Assembly: GCF_003123685.1 (NCBI RefSeq)
Contig: NZ_QCYJ01000137.1
Coordinates: 1-64,000 of the forward strand
Origin: Nocardia aurea
Lineage (GTDB): Bacteria > Actinomycetota > Actinomycetes > Mycobacteriales > Mycobacteriaceae
Direction of reading: 5' to 3'
DNA: 64,000 bases
In this document: positions 1 to 8,096 of the stretch, piece by piece
Position numbering within the stretch: the first letter of the stretch is position 1
How the letters are laid out: every line of letters begins with the position of its first letter
Notes under the pieces: generated by a model
The model's input: only the letters and a program-made list of their open reading frames with translations
The model's database searches: none
Told to the model about the DNA's origin: nothing
Made by a program: the position numbers and the translations under genes

Positions 1-586
1 CCACACCGGTGGACTGCGGACGCTCGGCAGGGTTATGAGAAGTTGTCATGAGGTAAGTAGAAGCCGCGCACACCACCTACCGATCCCAGGTTTCCACACG
101 AACCCACAGAACGCGGGCCGACCGGGATCCCGGACGTGGTCCTCTCGACGAACTGACAACGCTCCAGGATTCCTGACGCTCGGTCGTCGAATCCGAATAC
201 CGGAGACCTCACCGATTCGCGAACTGCGCCATGAGCACCATCGACAGTCCATTCACCCGACCATCGGACTGTCGACCCGATGTCCTGTAACAACTCCCGG
301 TAACTTCCCGACAGTGAACATGAGCGTTCGCGAACCTGTCGCATCGACCCGACAGCTACCCGAATCGACCATGCTCCGTCTGCGCCAGCCGGTTTCGGGC
401 ATGAAAGGAGGGATCCGACGGTTCGTCACGGCGACGCCCGGCCGATATCCACTCCGAGCACCGACAAGGCGGCGGACGTGAAAGTTCCGGAGCCGGGCTC
501 AGCGGACCATTAGAAATCCATAAGCGTTGCACGACAAGCTATCTCATGCATCTAGACCAGTCACCACACAGAACAACGGGGGAATC
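1..586. other. No supported gene
   Basis: I see no convincing gene here. Several open frames exist on both strands, but none has a plausible ribosome binding site, a recognisable domain, or the codon-position GC bias of the genes that follow. The last 60 bases hold the promoter and leader of the secreted protein starting at 587. Confidence 0.5.
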
Positions 587-1003
587 ATGACCGCCTTTCT
601 CACCACGTTACGCAAAGCGGCCGTCGCCACGGCAACGATCGCGGCGGCGTTCTTCGTCGTCACCGCGGGCGCGGGCGCGGCCAACGCCAGCGGGGTCTAC
701 GCGGAGATCCGGTTCGCGCCCGGTACCGACCACGGCACCGTGGACGGCTACATCAACCGTGGATACAGCGACATCTGGACGCTCGAGGCCCGCGCGGGAC
801 AACTGATGACCATCGAGGTCATCTCGCACTACACCTCCGCGTCCGGCACCGCCCTCGTCCTGCTCACCGCACCCGACGGTCGGCTGTACCCCACCGACAC
901 CCCCGTGAGCCAGTTCCAGCTCCCGGCCACGGGCAGGTATCACCTGACCATCACGACGAAGCAGAACGACGCCTCGTACACGATGAACGTCCGGATCGTC
1001 TGA
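587..1003 (+). CDS. Secreted small PPC-like beta-sandwich protein
   Basis: Predicted exported protein of 138 residues; function unknown. Residues 1-34 form a Sec signal peptide: a short basic start, an Ala/Val-rich core and a cleavage site after ANA (32-34). The remaining ~105 residues look like a stand-alone pre-peptidase C-terminal (PPC) type beta-sandwich, with strands around DIWTLEARAGQLMTIEV, LVLLTAPDGR and LPATGRYHLTI. In known proteins such domains usually follow secreted proteases. I place the start at the ATG at 587 behind five Gs (578-582), not at 527, because only this start puts the signal peptide at the terminus. The gene converges on the DUF732 gene and shares a terminator hairpin with it. 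The fold is inferred from pattern only. Confidence 0.75.
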   Translation: MTAFLTTLRKAAVATATIAAAFFVVTAGAGAANASGVYAEIRFAPGTDHGTVDGYINRGYSDIWTLEARAGQLMTIEVISHYTSASGTALVLLTAPDGRLYPTDTPVSQFQLPATGRYHLTITTKQNDASYTMNVRIV

Positions 1004-1029
1004 GCCAGCGATAGCACGACCGCGAGAAC

Positions 1030-1056
1030 TGCGTCGAGGCCCGAGGCCTCGACGCA
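1030..1056. terminator. Bidirectional terminator hairpin
   Basis: Perfect 12-bp stem TGCGTCGAGGCC / GGCCTCGACGCA with a CGA loop, lying between the ends of two convergent genes (1003 and 1093). There is no clear T-tract, which is common for actinobacterial terminators. Confidence 0.75.
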
Positions 1057-1092
1057 GACGCGGTCACGCGAACCCTGGACGCGGCGCGTGAT

Positions 1093-1431
1093 TCACGAGG
1101 CGAAGTCCGGGCACAGGTTCGTCGTCGCCGCGCTGACGAACAGCGTGCCCTGACCGAACCGGTAATCCCGCTCCACCGCGGAGATCTCGTCGAGAACCGA
1201 CACACCCGCGCGCAGGTGGTCGCAGGTCGCGTAACCCGCGATGATCATCTCGTCCGCCGACTTCCCTGGCAGGGTGGCGTTGTTCAGGCTGATCTCGTCG
1301 ACGAACGCCGCTTGGGCGGTGTCGGTGTCGGCCGTCGCGGTAGCACCGCCGACTACGACAGTGCCGAGCGCGACGAGTGTCGCGGCACAGGCAACTGTGA
1401 AGGTGCGGAGGCGGATTCGGTCGATCACCAT
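1093..1431 (-). CDS. DUF732 family secreted protein
   Basis: A 112-residue exported protein of the DUF732 type, common in Mycobacterium and Nocardia; the biochemical role is unknown. Residues 1-32 are a signal peptide (basic start IDRIRLR, then a hydrophobic Ala/Val/Leu run ending at ATATA-D). The mature part has the family layout: a FVDEISLNN helix, a GYATCDHLRAG segment and a C-terminal ATTNLCPDFAS, with the two conserved cysteines expected to form a disulfide. The open frame extends upstream to 1671, but starting at the ATG at 1431 gives the signal peptide its proper N-terminal position, so I chose it. Confidence 0.85.
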   Translation of the reverse strand: MVIDRIRLRTFTVACAATLVALGTVVVGGATATADTDTAQAAFVDEISLNNATLPGKSADEMIIAGYATCDHLRAGVSVLDEISAVERDYRFGQGTLFVSAATTNLCPDFAS

Positions 1432-1732
1432 GATGTCATCCCTCGGGTTCTGGCCGTTGGCGGCGTAGCACCAACGATCCCGCAGCCGAGTGCGGCAGAG
1501 AACCCACCCCAGGGCTGGACCGGACCACCCTCGCATCTCACCCGCTGATTTCTCACCGCACGCTGTCGCCCCTCGGCCTTTCGCCAGGAGCAGAGCTCGG
1601 CCGCTGTCAACTCCTCGCGAATACCAGGGCGCAGTCGAAATCCACGCCCTGGTATCGCGATACCGACTCACTCACCACGGGTGAGCAGTCACCGATCTAC
1701 ATCGCGAAACAACAATCGCGGTGGCGCGAGAC
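1432..1732. other. Intergenic, no gene seen
   Basis: About 300 bases between two minus-strand genes. It holds the upstream region of the DUF732 gene and the 3' side of the alpha/beta hydrolase. I see no RNA gene, terminator or repeat that I can support. Confidence 0.4.
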
Positions 1733-2578
1733 CTACACGCGGACCGGACGCCGGGCCGCGTTCTGTGCGATGGCAACACCGATCTGCTCGATCAGCGGCG
1801 CCGGAAAATCGTGGCCCATCTCATCGAGCGGCAGGTAGATCGAATCGGCGATCGCGCGATGGGTGGCCTCCCCACCTGCGATCTTGATCAGCGAGTCCTC
1901 ACCACCGTGGATAACCAGCGCGGGCAACCGCAACTGCCGAAGTTTCGCGGTGCGGTCCGGAGCGATCAGCGCCGCGGTCACCTGACGCTGCCCGCCCTCG
2001 GGATGCTGGGCGCGGTCGTAGGCCTGGGTCGCCAGCGCACGACGGGCTTCGCGGTCGGCGTAGGTCTTCGACCCGATCAGCGCGTACAGATCGGTGATCT
2101 GCTCGATCGCCGCCTCACGATCGGCAGGCAGTTTCTTCATCAGCTCCTCGAGCACATCACCGTCGGCCATGCCGATGCTGATGTGCGGGGTGCTCATGAT
2201 CGAACACAGCGACAGCACCCGCTGGGGATACTCGATCGCGAGCAACTGCGCGACCATCCCACCCATCGACGCACCCACGACGTGGGCCGCCTCGATGTCG
2301 AGATAGTCGAGCAACTCGACGGTGTCGCGCGCGATCGCCCGCAGGTAGTACTGGCTCGGCGTGGCCTTCCACTCGGTCAATCCGCTGTCGCGGTTGTCGG
2401 GCCGGATCACCCGGTAGCCGCGCGCGACGAGATCGTCGACGATTTCCTGGGGCCAGTGGATCAACTGCGAGCTCAACCCCATGATCAGCAGCAGCGGCTG
2501 CCCGTCCCGATCCCCTTCGTCGCGGTAACACAGACGAACATCGGACAACTCAGCGAATTGGTCACGCTCATCGAACAT
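1733..2578 (-). CDS. Alpha/beta hydrolase
   Basis: A 281-residue cytoplasmic alpha/beta-hydrolase fold enzyme with no signal peptide. The nucleophile elbow is GASMGG with Ser104, following the LLLIMGLSSQ oxyanion strand and the RPDNRDSGLTEW loop. The acid is probably in VIHGGEDSL and the histidine in the late MGHDF. This pattern, including RD(S/T)G and a helical cap, resembles the broad 3-oxoadipate enol-lactonase/epoxide-hydrolase-like group, but the substrate cannot be read. The start is the ATG at 2578, preceded by GGGAGG at 5-6 nt; the frame continues to 2647 without a better signal. It is one of five apparently intact hydrolases of this fold in the window. Confidence 0.85.
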   Translation of the reverse strand: MFDERDQFAELSDVRLCYRDEGDRDGQPLLLIMGLSSQLIHWPQEIVDDLVARGYRVIRPDNRDSGLTEWKATPSQYYLRAIARDTVELLDYLDIEAAHVVGASMGGMVAQLLAIEYPQRVLSLCSIMSTPHISIGMADGDVLEELMKKLPADREAAIEQITDLYALIGSKTYADREARRALATQAYDRAQHPEGGQRQVTAALIAPDRTAKLRQLRLPALVIHGGEDSLIKIAGGEATHRAIADSIYLPLDEMGHDFPAPLIEQIGVAIAQNAARRPVRV

Positions 2579-2868
2579 GAAACCTCCCGAAGTTGTGGAT
2601 GATCGCGAACATGCAGCAAATAAGGCCGTTCGAGGTGAGATTGCCACAAGAGAAGGTTATTTGCCCAGGACAACCGGCATCGTCGCGCCCGCGCTGCATC
2701 AGTCAGCAATACTATGGCAACTTCCGATCGATGTACACGGTTCGCGCGCTCCCCGAGCGCGACGACCTGTTGTCGGGCGAGTCCGCGGCGATCCCTTGGA
2801 CGGCGTGACCGAAGCGGATGCGGCAGGCCGGGGCGCCGCAGTCGAGGGCCGGGTCAGCGCCCACCTCG

Positions 2869-3531
2869 TCAGCACCGGTCTCGTCGGGTCAGCACCGCAA
2901 AGCCGACTATCCGAATTACATTGGCGGACAACGTGGGTGGTCGAATCCGAGAGCACGGTAGATGCCGCGGCTCGATTCCCACAACCCGCAGGTCTCGGCC
3001 AGAAGGGGCAACGCGCAGTTCCTCGTCGGTCCCGCGCACCCTGGCGGTGAATCGTCGGTATTCCTCGGGAAAGAACCACCCGACTCCGCCGTAGAGCCGG
3101 TCGATCTCGCCGGGTCGCGCGATGAAGACCGACGACAGCACGATCTCCGACACCCGATGCGGGTAACTCGACGCGTAGACCAGAGCCAGGGTGACACCCC
3201 ACGAACCACCCCGCAGCAGCCAACGATCGATACCGAGGTGCTCGCGCAACAACTCGAGGTCGGCGACCAGATGGGCGGTGGTGTTGTGAGCCATGCTGGT
3301 GGCAGGGTCGGCGGCGTGGGGTGTGCTGCGCCCGCACCCGCGCTGATCGAGGAGCGCGACCCGGTACCGACCGTGCGGGTCCTCCCCCGCGCGCATACGT
3401 TCGTCGCCGCCCCGACCGGGCCCGCCGTGCAGCACCACCATGGGTTTGCCGTCCGCGTTTCCGCAACTCTCCCAATAGATCCGGCTCCCTTCACCGACCT
3501 CGAGCAGTCCGCTCGCGTGCGGTTCGGTCAC
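2869..3531 (-). pseudogene. pip: Prolyl iminopeptidase, C-terminally decayed
   Basis: The first ~165 residues match proline iminopeptidase (peptidase family S33), which removes N-terminal proline from peptides: HGGPG oxyanion motif, LLDQRGCGRS, HNTTAHLVADLE, and the nucleophile elbow RGGSWGVTLALVYA. Intact family members are about 310-320 residues and carry the catalytic Asp and His in the last third. Here homology fades after FFPEEYRRFTARVRG. A short piece resembling the following helix (LAETCGLWES) appears in a different reading frame around 2960-3000 and ends at a stop. The catalytic Asp and His are therefore lost. I read this as a frameshifted, 3'-truncated gene. Confidence 0.7.
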
Positions 3532-3918
3532 CCCCGAACCCGCTGTGTCGTTGCGTCGGAGGCTGTTTCGGCGGCGATGGGCGTGGCGACGTCGTGGGCA
3601 GCCCGATCCGCGGTGTCGACACGGGCCTGCCGGACCCGCCTACCTTCGCGATCACACAGCGCCCTATTCGCCCGATTTCGAACCGATGCCGCCGCCATTC
3701 AGATTTCGCCACGGAAATGAAACTTGTTCCGCAATAGTCGGATCCCACGCAACCGAGCGCGGGTACGGAATGTCGCAGCCGTTGGGTCTGACAGCGAGAA
3801 GACATCAATTGGAATTCTGGGCATCGAGTGATGAGCGGCTTGTCGCCCCACCGACTGAATGGTATGGTTCGACGTCGTCTGACGATGCTGCACAATATCT
3901 TCCGAATATGGAGTTTAT
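3532..3918. other. Intergenic, no gene seen
   Basis: 387 bases between the divergent pip remnant and the Roadblock cluster. No frame looks coding. The last ~100 bases are more AT-rich and presumably contain the promoter of the Roadblock genes. Confidence 0.4.
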
Positions 3919-4314
3919 GTGAATCTCGATGATGCTCTGCGCGAGGGCATGTCCATGGACGGAGCTCTCGGTATAGCAATCGTCGATTATGAGAGCGGCT
4001 TCACCGTGGCCAAGCAGGGCGGTAGCTCGTTACTCGATCTGGATGTCGCGGGTCCCGCGCTCGCCGAGGTGGTGCGAGCCAAACTGCGCGCGATCGAAAC
4101 TCTGCAACTCGACGACGATATCGAAGATATTCTGGTCACGCTCGGCGCGCACTATCACATCATCATGCCGACGGAAGCCCGAGGCAACGGCACGTCCTTC
4201 ACGGCCGGTCAGCGCCAGACGTTGTTCCTCTACCTCGTGCTGGACCGGTCGCGCGGCAATCTGGCCCTCGCCCGCAGACATTTGCGCGGGATCGAACGGC
4301 AGGTGCGGTCATGA
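3919..4314 (+). CDS. Roadblock/LC7-like protein A
   Basis: A 131-residue cytoplasmic protein of Roadblock/LC7-like build: an N-terminal helix, then IDGALGxAIVDYESG-type strands, a central VRAKLRAIETL helix, two more strands (EDILVTLGAHYHIIMP and LFLYLVLDRSRGN) and a final ALARRHLRGIE helix. Roadblock proteins in bacteria usually regulate small Ras-like GTPases (MglB on MglA; CvnB in Streptomyces conservons). It is clearly paralogous to the gene at 4851, sharing VDYESG, VRAK, EDIL, FLYL.LDR and NLALAR. The start is a GTG at 3919 with a weak GGAG upstream; the overlapping ATG at 3917 is followed directly by a stop. It overlaps the next gene by ATGA, so translation is probably coupled. Confidence 0.8.
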   Translation: MNLDDALREGMSMDGALGIAIVDYESGFTVAKQGGSSLLDLDVAGPALAEVVRAKLRAIETLQLDDDIEDILVTLGAHYHIIMPTEARGNGTSFTAGQRQTLFLYLVLDRSRGNLALARRHLRGIERQVRS

Positions 4315-4727
4315 GTGAGCAACCCCGACGCAAAGAGATTCGACTCACCGATCCCGAGGCGGTCGGACGGCTACTGACCGAGGTGTGCACATCGGTCGCC
4401 GACGCCGATTACGTCTTCATTACCAGCCGAGACGGATTGGTGGTCGCATCCGGCAATTCGGTGGACACCAGCGAGGAGGACGAGGTCGCGCTTCGCGGTT
4501 CGGTCCTGGCCGCGGCCGCGGCCGGAATAGGAGACCACTTCGCCGCGATGACCTCGCACGGCCGTTCCCAGTCGGTGCTGTTCGAAGCCGATCGCGGCAG
4601 CGTTGGCGTCTTCCCGTTGACAAGCACGCTGGTATTGGTTGTCGGCGGCGCGGAGTCGGTGAGCCTCGGGCGATTGACCGCGGCGGCCCGCAAGATAATC
4701 GCAACATTGCATTCGCCCGAGAACTGA
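4311..4727 (+). CDS. Roadblock/LC7 domain protein B
   Basis: A 138-residue protein with the Roadblock/LC7 pattern of MglB/CvnB-type regulators: helix LTEVCTSVADADYVFI, strand pair FITSRDGLVVASGN, an acidic loop DTSEEDEVAL, helix SVLAAAAAGIGDHF, strand SQSVLFEADRGSVGVFPL, strand TLVLVVGGAESV, final helix LGRLTAAARKIIATL. In characterised systems such proteins dimerise and act on small GTPases, but no GTPase gene is adjacent. It starts inside the stop codon of gene A (ATGA overlap at 4311-4314). A 123-nt gap with its own palindrome separates it from gene C. Family is fairly sure; partner unknown. Confidence 0.8.
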   Translation: MSEQPRRKEIRLTDPEAVGRLLTEVCTSVADADYVFITSRDGLVVASGNSVDTSEEDEVALRGSVLAAAAAGIGDHFAAMTSHGRSQSVLFEADRGSVGVFPLTSTLVLVVGGAESVSLGRLTAAARKIIATLHSPEN

Positions 4728-4791
4728 TCGCATTGACCTGCCCATTCGGATCAAGCCGATAGCAGGATCCGAATATCCACCTCTTGCACCG

Positions 4792-4805
4792 ATCGGTATA
4801 CCGAT
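4792..4805. promoter_or_regulatory. Palindrome upstream of Roadblock gene C
   Basis: Perfect 14-bp palindrome ATCGGTA-TACCGAT, 45 bp before the start of gene C. Further copies of the half-site CCGATA/TATCGG lie close by (around 4757 and 4816-4822). This suggests a binding site for a dimeric regulator, or a cluster of sites. No cognate regulator is adjacent. Confidence 0.45.
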
Positions 4806-4850
4806 AGGCGTCCGGGTATCGGATGACAAGAATCGATAGTGAGGAACCCC

Positions 4851-5222
4851 ATGTCCGACATGGATACGGCACTGAAAGAGATGATGACAATCGACGGGGC
4901 GATAGGAGCCGCCGTCGTCGATTACGAGAGCGGAATGGCTCTCGGAACCCTGGGTAACTCCAAGGCGCTCGACCTCGAAGTCGCGGCGGCGGGGAACACC
5001 GAAGTGGTGCGCGCCAAACAGCGCACGCTCGCCCAACTCGGCCTGCAGGAAAGTATCGAGGACATCCTGATCTCGCTGTCGAGCCAGTATCACCTCATCC
5101 GCCCGATGTCGGGCGCGGGCGCCCAGGGACTGTTCCTCTACCTCGCCCTGGACCGCGGCCGCGCGAACCTGGCGCTGGCCCGACACAACCTCAAGCGGAT
5201 CGAAGACGAACTGCGGATGTAA
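4851..5222 (+). CDS. Roadblock/LC7-like protein C
   Basis: A 123-residue paralogue of protein A (3919). It keeps the same order of motifs: MTIDGAIGAAVVDYESG, a NTEVVRAKQRTLAQLGL helix, SIEDILISLSSQYHLIRP, LFLYLALDRGRANLALARHNLKRIE. It lacks the short insertion (NGTSFTAGQRQ) seen in A. The ATG at 4851 is preceded by GAGGAA at a good distance, so I prefer it over the GTG at 4839. It stands 123 nt after gene B behind a palindrome, so it may have its own promoter, but all three genes point the same way with nothing else between them. Function is not known; a GTPase-regulator role is inference from the fold. Confidence 0.8.
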   Translation: MSDMDTALKEMMTIDGAIGAAVVDYESGMALGTLGNSKALDLEVAAAGNTEVVRAKQRTLAQLGLQESIEDILISLSSQYHLIRPMSGAGAQGLFLYLALDRGRANLALARHNLKRIEDELRM

Positions 5223-5327
5223 CGCGCGGTTCGAACCGGTTCCGACGATCGAAACCGCTATCGGTCAAGGACTTTCGAGAGTTTCCGACGGATGCGGTCA
5301 CGTCCGCGATCGCACTCGGAACCCCGT

Positions 5328-5666
5328 TCAGGACAGCGAGGACGTCGAGGCGACGGGCATCGCCGAAGCACCTACCCGCTGGTGTGCGCGTCGGGCGGTG
5401 ACGGCCAGCATCACGATCACCGCGCTCGCGGCCAGGGTCATCAACCCGGCGGCGGAGGCGACCGCGACCACGTGGGCAGACGCCGGGCTCTGGCTCGTCA
5501 CCCGGTAGCGCAGCATCAGCGCGCTGGCCGCGAGAGGTCCGACCGCGGCCAGGACCGGAATCAACGACAGCAACGCCAGGGTTACCACCGTATGTGGCGC
5601 CAGTTCGCGTTCGCGCGATTCTCGACGATGTCGTCCGCGTCCGGCGTAGCGCACGGCTCCAGCCAT
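5328..5666 (-). CDS. Two-helix membrane protein
   Basis: A 112-residue protein of unknown function. After a basic, arginine-rich cytoplasmic start (VRYAGRGRHRRESRERE) it has two strongly hydrophobic segments, roughly residues 28-48 and 64-85, joined by a short loop, and a basic tail ARRAHQR. The open frame runs up to 5774, but the ATG at 5666 has a near-perfect AGGAGG 6 nt upstream, so the long form is rejected. It lies between convergent and divergent neighbours and is probably transcribed alone. Confidence 0.65.
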   Translation of the reverse strand: MAGAVRYAGRGRHRRESRERELAPHTVVTLALLSLIPVLAAVGPLAASALMLRYRVTSQSPASAHVVAVASAAGLMTLAASAVIVMLAVTARRAHQRVGASAMPVASTSSLS

Positions 5667-5919
5667 CCCGCACCTCCTACGAACAGCACATTGTGTGGCA
5701 GGTTGTTCAGTGACGCGAATGACGACTCTATTCTTCAACTGGACATGCGCACAGGAGTGTCGTTCAATCGACACCCACCAGCAATCGAGAAGTTACGTCA
5801 CGATTGTTCGTGAAATGAATTGCAGGACAGCCGATTGCGCTACGGCCCCCACACCCGGGGGCCGGTGTCATCCGCAACGGGTGAGGCGGGCCGGTGCGCG
5901 GCGGGGTCATGGTTGTCCG

Positions 5920-6564
5920 ATGGTCGAGTCATCGAACCTCGGTCCGATGGAGCTGGTGGTCCTCACCTTCCCCGCGACATCGGTGGAGCACGGCGCACGC
6001 GCGGCATTGTCCGCGGTCGTCGACCGGGGATATGTCACCGTGCTGGATCTGGTCTACCTGGCCAAGGACGCCAACGGCTACCTCAGACAGATCGAAGTGG
6101 GTGAACCGCTCGAGGAGATCGGTTTGCCCGGGCTGGACGTGACGGTCCACGGATTACTCAGCGACCACGACCTCGCAGTCGTCGCGGGGGCGATGCCGGT
6201 GGCGAGTTCGGCACTGGTGGTGGTCTACGAACAGCCCTGGGTACCGGCACTCGCCGAGGAGGTCATCCTCGCCGGCGGGGAGGTCACGCTCCATCTGCAG
6301 ATCCGATCCGCAGGTCACGGACACCGGTTCGAGCGCACGCGCGGATCGTCGATGATCTGGGGTACCCGGGCAGACACACCGGGACTTCTTCCTCTCTGCA
6401 CTCCTGCCGCCCCGGTCGCGGCGAGCAGCCGCGACGTGACCGTTCCCGTGGTCACCCGCGATATCGAGCAGTGCGGAGCAGCTCGGATGCGCCTCGCACA
6501 GGCGGACGGACCGGACGAGGAATTCGTCGAGGTCAGGCGAGAGGGCTCCGGGGTCGGCTACTGA
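5920..6564 (+). CDS. DUF6325 family protein with odd C-terminus
   Basis: The first ~130 residues match the DUF6325 family: NLGPMELVVLTFP, VLDLVYLAKDANG, the acidic LEEIGLPGLD stretch, HGLLSDHDLAVVAGAMPVASSALVVVYEQPW, AEEVILAGGEV. The family is widespread in actinobacteria with no known reaction and usually ends soon after this last motif at about 140 residues. Here the frame continues for a further ~75 residues (to 214) with low-complexity, non-conserved sequence, which suggests loss of the original stop by an indel near 6295. The ATG at 5920 is used; 5947 is an alternative. It is unlike its neighbours and probably monocistronic. Confidence 0.7.
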   Translation: MVESSNLGPMELVVLTFPATSVEHGARAALSAVVDRGYVTVLDLVYLAKDANGYLRQIEVGEPLEEIGLPGLDVTVHGLLSDHDLAVVAGAMPVASSALVVVYEQPWVPALAEEVILAGGEVTLHLQIRSAGHGHRFERTRGSSMIWGTRADTPGLLPLCTPAAPVAASSRDVTVPVVTRDIEQCGAARMRLAQADGPDEEFVEVRREGSGVGY

Positions 6565-6727
6565 AGCGCTGGTCCCTCCCGCGCTGATACGAATCACTGT
6601 GCCGCCGGAAAACGGCCTCCGAATCCGGCGAGGCCGATCATCTGACCGTCGTGCGCCACACTGCCCCGAGGGTTGCGTCCACGGGCGTCGCGGCGAATTC
6701 CTCCGGCGCGATGTGGTGACTCGGGAT

Positions 6728-8005
6728 CTAGCGCATGACGCCGGTGTGGCCGGTCGAGTAGCGGCCGGGCTGCGGCCAGACCGTGAGGCCGTGCGGCCCG
6801 CCGCCGATGGGGATGCGGGCCAACAGGTTCCAGTTGACGATGTCGATGGCGTAGACCTCGCCGTGGTGGCGGCCCGACACCCAGAAGACGCGCCCGTCGG
6901 CGGAGAGGTTGCCCATATCGGGACTGCCGCCACCGGGGATTCGCCAGGTGTGCACGATTCTGTTCGCGGCGAAATCCCAGACCGAGATACTGCCTTCGTC
7001 ACGGTTGGTGATGAGCATCTGCTTGGAGTCGCGGGTCACATACAGTCCGTGCGTGCCTTTGCCGGTCGGGACGAAACCGGTGTATCCGAAAGTCGACGCG
7101 TCGACGGTGTAGATGCCGTCGGCCATCATGTCCGCGATGTAGAACGTATGCCCGTCGGGCGCGAGTTTCACATCCTGCGGCATACCGGACCGGCCGCCGG
7201 GCAGGTCGATCAACTTCACGACGGTGCGTTCCGCGACGTCGAAAACCAGCATCCGGCCCATGAATTCACAGCTGGCCAAGGCGAAGCGACCGTCGGCGGT
7301 GAAATCCATATGATCGACGCCCGCGCAGTCCGGCACCGCCATCGAGTACATCTTCTCCCACGAGACCGAGTCGTAGAAGTCCAGGGACTTGTCGGCTTCG
7401 GCGACAACGAGAGCGAACCGACCGTCCGGCGTGTAGTACATGTTGTAGGGGTCGCGCACCGGGAACGGTGCACCCGGTTTACCTGTCCGTGGATCGATCG
7501 GCAGCAGACTTCCCCCGCCGATGGGCAGGTCGTTGGTGACGTAGAGCGTCTGCATGTCATAGGACGGCACGACATGCTGCGGTTCGACACCACCGGCCGG
7601 GAAAGTATCGATGACCGCGAAGGTGGCCGGATCGATGACCGACACCGAATGAGATCGACTGTTGGGCACATAGACCCGTGGCAGATGATCGGCCACCGTT
7701 GGGCTCAACTCGCGGTTCGCCGCGTACACGTCGGTCGGCGACAGGGGCGCGGGCATGCCCGGTAACAGGTTCGGGGGGGACGGCGGCTTCTCGACCGCCG
7801 CGACGGTCGCCGGAGCAGGTGCGGGCACCGTCGGAACCGTTGCCTCCGGCTCGGTAGATCCGCACCCGGTCACCGACGCGACGCCGACAACGAGAGCGAA
7901 GACTACGAATAGCGCACCCGGCCACGACTTCCGGCGCGGATCGATGGAGTCGTCCTTCGGCACAGGCGATACAAGCACGCGGTCAGCGTATGCGACACAG
8001 GACAC
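6728..8005 (-). CDS. YncE-type beta-propeller lipoprotein
   Basis: A 425-residue exported lipoprotein. A basic region (DPRRKSWPG) precedes a hydrophobic core and the lipobox VTGC, with the lipidated Cys at about residue 48 of the long form. A Pro/Ala-rich linker follows, then repeated seven-bladed-propeller units with YVxN, TPDGRFAL, IDxxT and VWDFAANRIV motifs, as in the YncE/cytochrome-D1-like family. Typical phrases are PNSRSHSVSVIDPATFAVIDTFPAGG and GGGPHGLTVWPQPGRYSTGHTGVMR at the end. Members probably bind ligands or partners at the outer face of the membrane; no enzyme activity is established. A GTG about nine codons in could be the true start, shortening the leader. Confidence 0.85.
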   Translation of the reverse strand: MSCVAYADRVLVSPVPKDDSIDPRRKSWPGALFVVFALVVGVASVTGCGSTEPEATVPTVPAPAPATVAAVEKPPSPPNLLPGMPAPLSPTDVYAANRELSPTVADHLPRVYVPNSRSHSVSVIDPATFAVIDTFPAGGVEPQHVVPSYDMQTLYVTNDLPIGGGSLLPIDPRTGKPGAPFPVRDPYNMYYTPDGRFALVVAEADKSLDFYDSVSWEKMYSMAVPDCAGVDHMDFTADGRFALASCEFMGRMLVFDVAERTVVKLIDLPGGRSGMPQDVKLAPDGHTFYIADMMADGIYTVDASTFGYTGFVPTGKGTHGLYVTRDSKQMLITNRDEGSISVWDFAANRIVHTWRIPGGGSPDMGNLSADGRVFWVSGRHHGEVYAIDIVNWNLLARIPIGGGPHGLTVWPQPGRYSTGHTGVMR

Positions 8006-8096
8006 GAACTGTCCAGATACGTGGCAACCGTGGTCGGAGTGCGCGACGCACGGCCCACCGGAGACCGCCTCGCGACCGGGCGGGTCCGTTCAACGT

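Noticed and set aside
35..481. 148-codon plus-strand frame
   Set aside because: No ribosome binding site, no domain, and it ends far from any operon; likely chance.
6599..7765. 388-codon plus-strand open frame
   Set aside because: It is antisense to the propeller lipoprotein, whose protein is clearly recognisable; the frame is a GC-bias shadow rich in Arg/His/Asp.
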